Part shown: positions 63,170 to 64,000 of the stretch, piece by piece
Layout: each line of letters opens with the position of its first letter
Position numbering within the stretch: the first letter of the stretch is position 1
NCBI GenBank assembly: GCA_000424365.1
Contig: AUJT01000016.1
Coordinates: 29,090-93,089 of the forward strand
From: Lachnospiraceae bacterium NK4A144
GTDB taxonomy: Bacteria > Bacillota > Clostridia > Lachnospirales > Lachnospiraceae
Direction: 5' to 3'
DNA: 64,000 nt
Made by a program: the position numbers and the translations under genes
Notes under the pieces: model-generated
Database searches by the model: none
What the model was told of the DNA's origin: nothing
What the model saw: the letters and a program-made list of their open reading frames with translations, nothing else

Positions 63170-63802
63170 ATGCAGACAGATGGAGTGATCCTGGACGTAG
63201 ACGGAACAATATGGGATTCAACAGGAATAGTTGCTGTGGCCTGGACAAAGGCAGTAGTGGAGCTTGGCAGACCTGATGTAAAGGTTACATCTCCTGTGCT
63301 TAAGCAGCTTTTCGGAAAGACAATGGAAGAGATCGCAGATGTTCTTTTTGAAGGAGAGTCTAAGGAGAAAAAGGATAAGCTCATGGAGCTCTGCTGCAAA
63401 TATGAGCATGAAGAGCTGCAAAACGATCCATGCCATATAGACTATGAAGGCGTGGTAGACACGATAAAGAGTCTTTCTGAAAAAGTACCGGTGTTTATAG
63501 TCAGTAACTGTCAGGCAGGTTATATTGAGCTTGTAGAGGATAAACTCAGCTTGCTGCCGTATATCACGGATATAGAATGTTATGGAAATACAGGAAATGG
63601 AAAAGCTGACAATATCAGAAGTGTTGTAGATAGAAATCATTTGAAAAATCCAGTGTATGTGGGCGATACAGATGGAGACAGGATTGCTTCCGAAACTGCC
63701 GGAGTGCCGTTTATATACGCAAAGTATGGATTTGGCAAAACGCAGGGAGCCGCAGCGGATATCAGCAGTTTTTCAGAATTACAGGACGTACTGGAAGTAT
63801 AA
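63170..63802 (+). CDS. HAD-superfamily phosphatase (phosphoglycolate-phosphatase-like)
   Basis: A 210-residue HAD hydrolase: motif I LDVDGTIWDST (Asp9, Asp11), motif II FIVSNCQAG with Ser, motif III Lys in GNGKADNIR and motif IV GDTDGDRIASE. A helical cap of subclass I (~20-85) is present. It dephosphorylates a small metabolite, substrate unknown. The ATG at 63170 has a weak ribosome site (AAAGG). It lies about 115 bp after the candidate ncRNA and before tRNA-Gly. Confidence 0.92.
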   Translation: MQTDGVILDVDGTIWDSTGIVAVAWTKAVVELGRPDVKVTSPVLKQLFGKTMEEIADVLFEGESKEKKDKLMELCCKYEHEELQNDPCHIDYEGVVDTIKSLSEKVPVFIVSNCQAGYIELVEDKLSLLPYITDIECYGNTGNGKADNIRSVVDRNHLKNPVYVGDTDGDRIASETAGVPFIYAKYGFGKTQGAAADISSFSELQDVLEV

Positions 63803-63856
63803 ATACAGGCTTGTTTTTCAGAAGAAAAAAATGTTTTAAAAAGTATGCAAAAAACG

Positions 63857-63885
63857 TTGACAGAAATCTGTAGAACGTGTATATT
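63857..63885 (+). promoter_or_regulatory. sigma-A promoter of tRNA-Gly
   Basis: TTGACA (63857-63862) and TATATT (63880-63885) with 17-bp spacing, 40 bp upstream of the tRNA 5' end. The -35 is perfect. Confidence 0.8.
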
Positions 63886-63925
63886 GTTACATGCGCGTTG
63901 AAAAAACAGCGCGTATGAATTGAAT

Positions 63926-63998
63926 GCGATAGTAGCTTAGCTGGTAAAGCGCCACCTTGCCAAGGTGGAGACCGCGGGTTCGAATCCCGTCTATCGCT
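63926..63998 (+). tRNA. tRNA-Gly (anticodon GCC)
   Basis: A complete 73-nt cloverleaf. Acceptor GCGATAG pairs with CTATCGC, D arm GCTT/AAGC, anticodon stem CCACC/GGTGG with loop TTGCCAA (GCC at 63959-63961), T arm GCGGG/CCCGT with TTCGAAT and discriminator T. No CCA is encoded. The window ends 2 bp later, so further tRNAs in a cluster cannot be excluded. Confidence 0.97.
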
Positions 63999-64000
63999 CT

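Overview
The window looks like a chromosomal segment of a motile, Gram-positive, anaerobic clostridium of the Lachnospiraceae type (Butyrivibrio/Roseburia-like). The reasons are strong AGGAGG-type ribosome sites, a tig-clpP-clpX-lon-engB block, HisK/OmpR and LytTR regulators, DegV and DUF5721 proteins, MCPs with sigma-D-like promoters, and moderate-to-low GC codon use. No phage, complete IS or CRISPR array is visible. This placement rests on gene content, not on a database search.

Layout. 1-2.7 kb: a partial LysR regulator divergent from a flavodoxin / acetyltransferase / SnoaL-like / aldo-keto reductase operon. 3.1-4.1 kb: a small membrane protein overlapping a nitroreductase. 4.2-7.6 kb: a lipoprotein with a zeta-toxin-like P-loop kinase domain and a sigma-D-like promoter, divergent from a chemoreceptor. 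7.7-8.4 kb: an AIM24/TIGR00266 protein. 8.6-14.6 kb: a maltodextrin-type system (binding protein, two permeases, MalQ, LacI regulator) with LacI-type operators. 14.6-15.7 kb: CYTH and DJ-1 proteins. 15.9-22.3 kb: protein quality control (tig, clpP, clpX, lon) and engB. 22.4-24.5 kb: two CobW-type GTPases, one with a 39-bp His-rich repeat and one fused to a DUF1980-like domain. 24.6-27.3 kb: two membrane proteins. 27.3-30.9 kb: a degenerate SbcD-like protein, a membrane-anchored SbcC-like ATPase and an S1 protein.

30.9-33.5 kb: DUF5721, DegV, LytTR and DUF1294 genes. 33.6-40.1 kb: arginine biosynthesis (argG divergent from argC-GNAT-argJ-argB-argD). 40.2-48.5 kb: a ComEA-like lipoprotein, an OmpR regulator / kinase / GerMN trio resembling MtrAB-LpqB, ComEC, an Ig-like surface protein and HolA. 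48.5-52.3 kb: a DUF1653 protein, a glycosyltransferase, a PAP2 phosphatase and glyA. 52.3-52.7 kb: a 344-bp MITE-like element with an 8-bp target duplication. 52.8-59.2 kb: a MacB-like ABC operon with a surface protein, then an MBOAT/SGNH acyl-transfer pair. 59.3-62.4 kb: a second chemoreceptor and a second DegV protein on the minus strand. 62.6-63.05 kb: a region with a near-consensus promoter and many hairpins but no normal gene, interpreted as a ~435-nt structured non-coding RNA. The end holds a HAD phosphatase and tRNA-Gly(GCC).

The best candidates for something undescribed are the structured RNA at 62.6-63.05 kb, the exported zeta-like kinase lipoprotein under a motility-type promoter, the MITE with its solo end at 25.8 kb, and the SbcD/SbcC-like pair in which the nuclease has lost its metal ligands.
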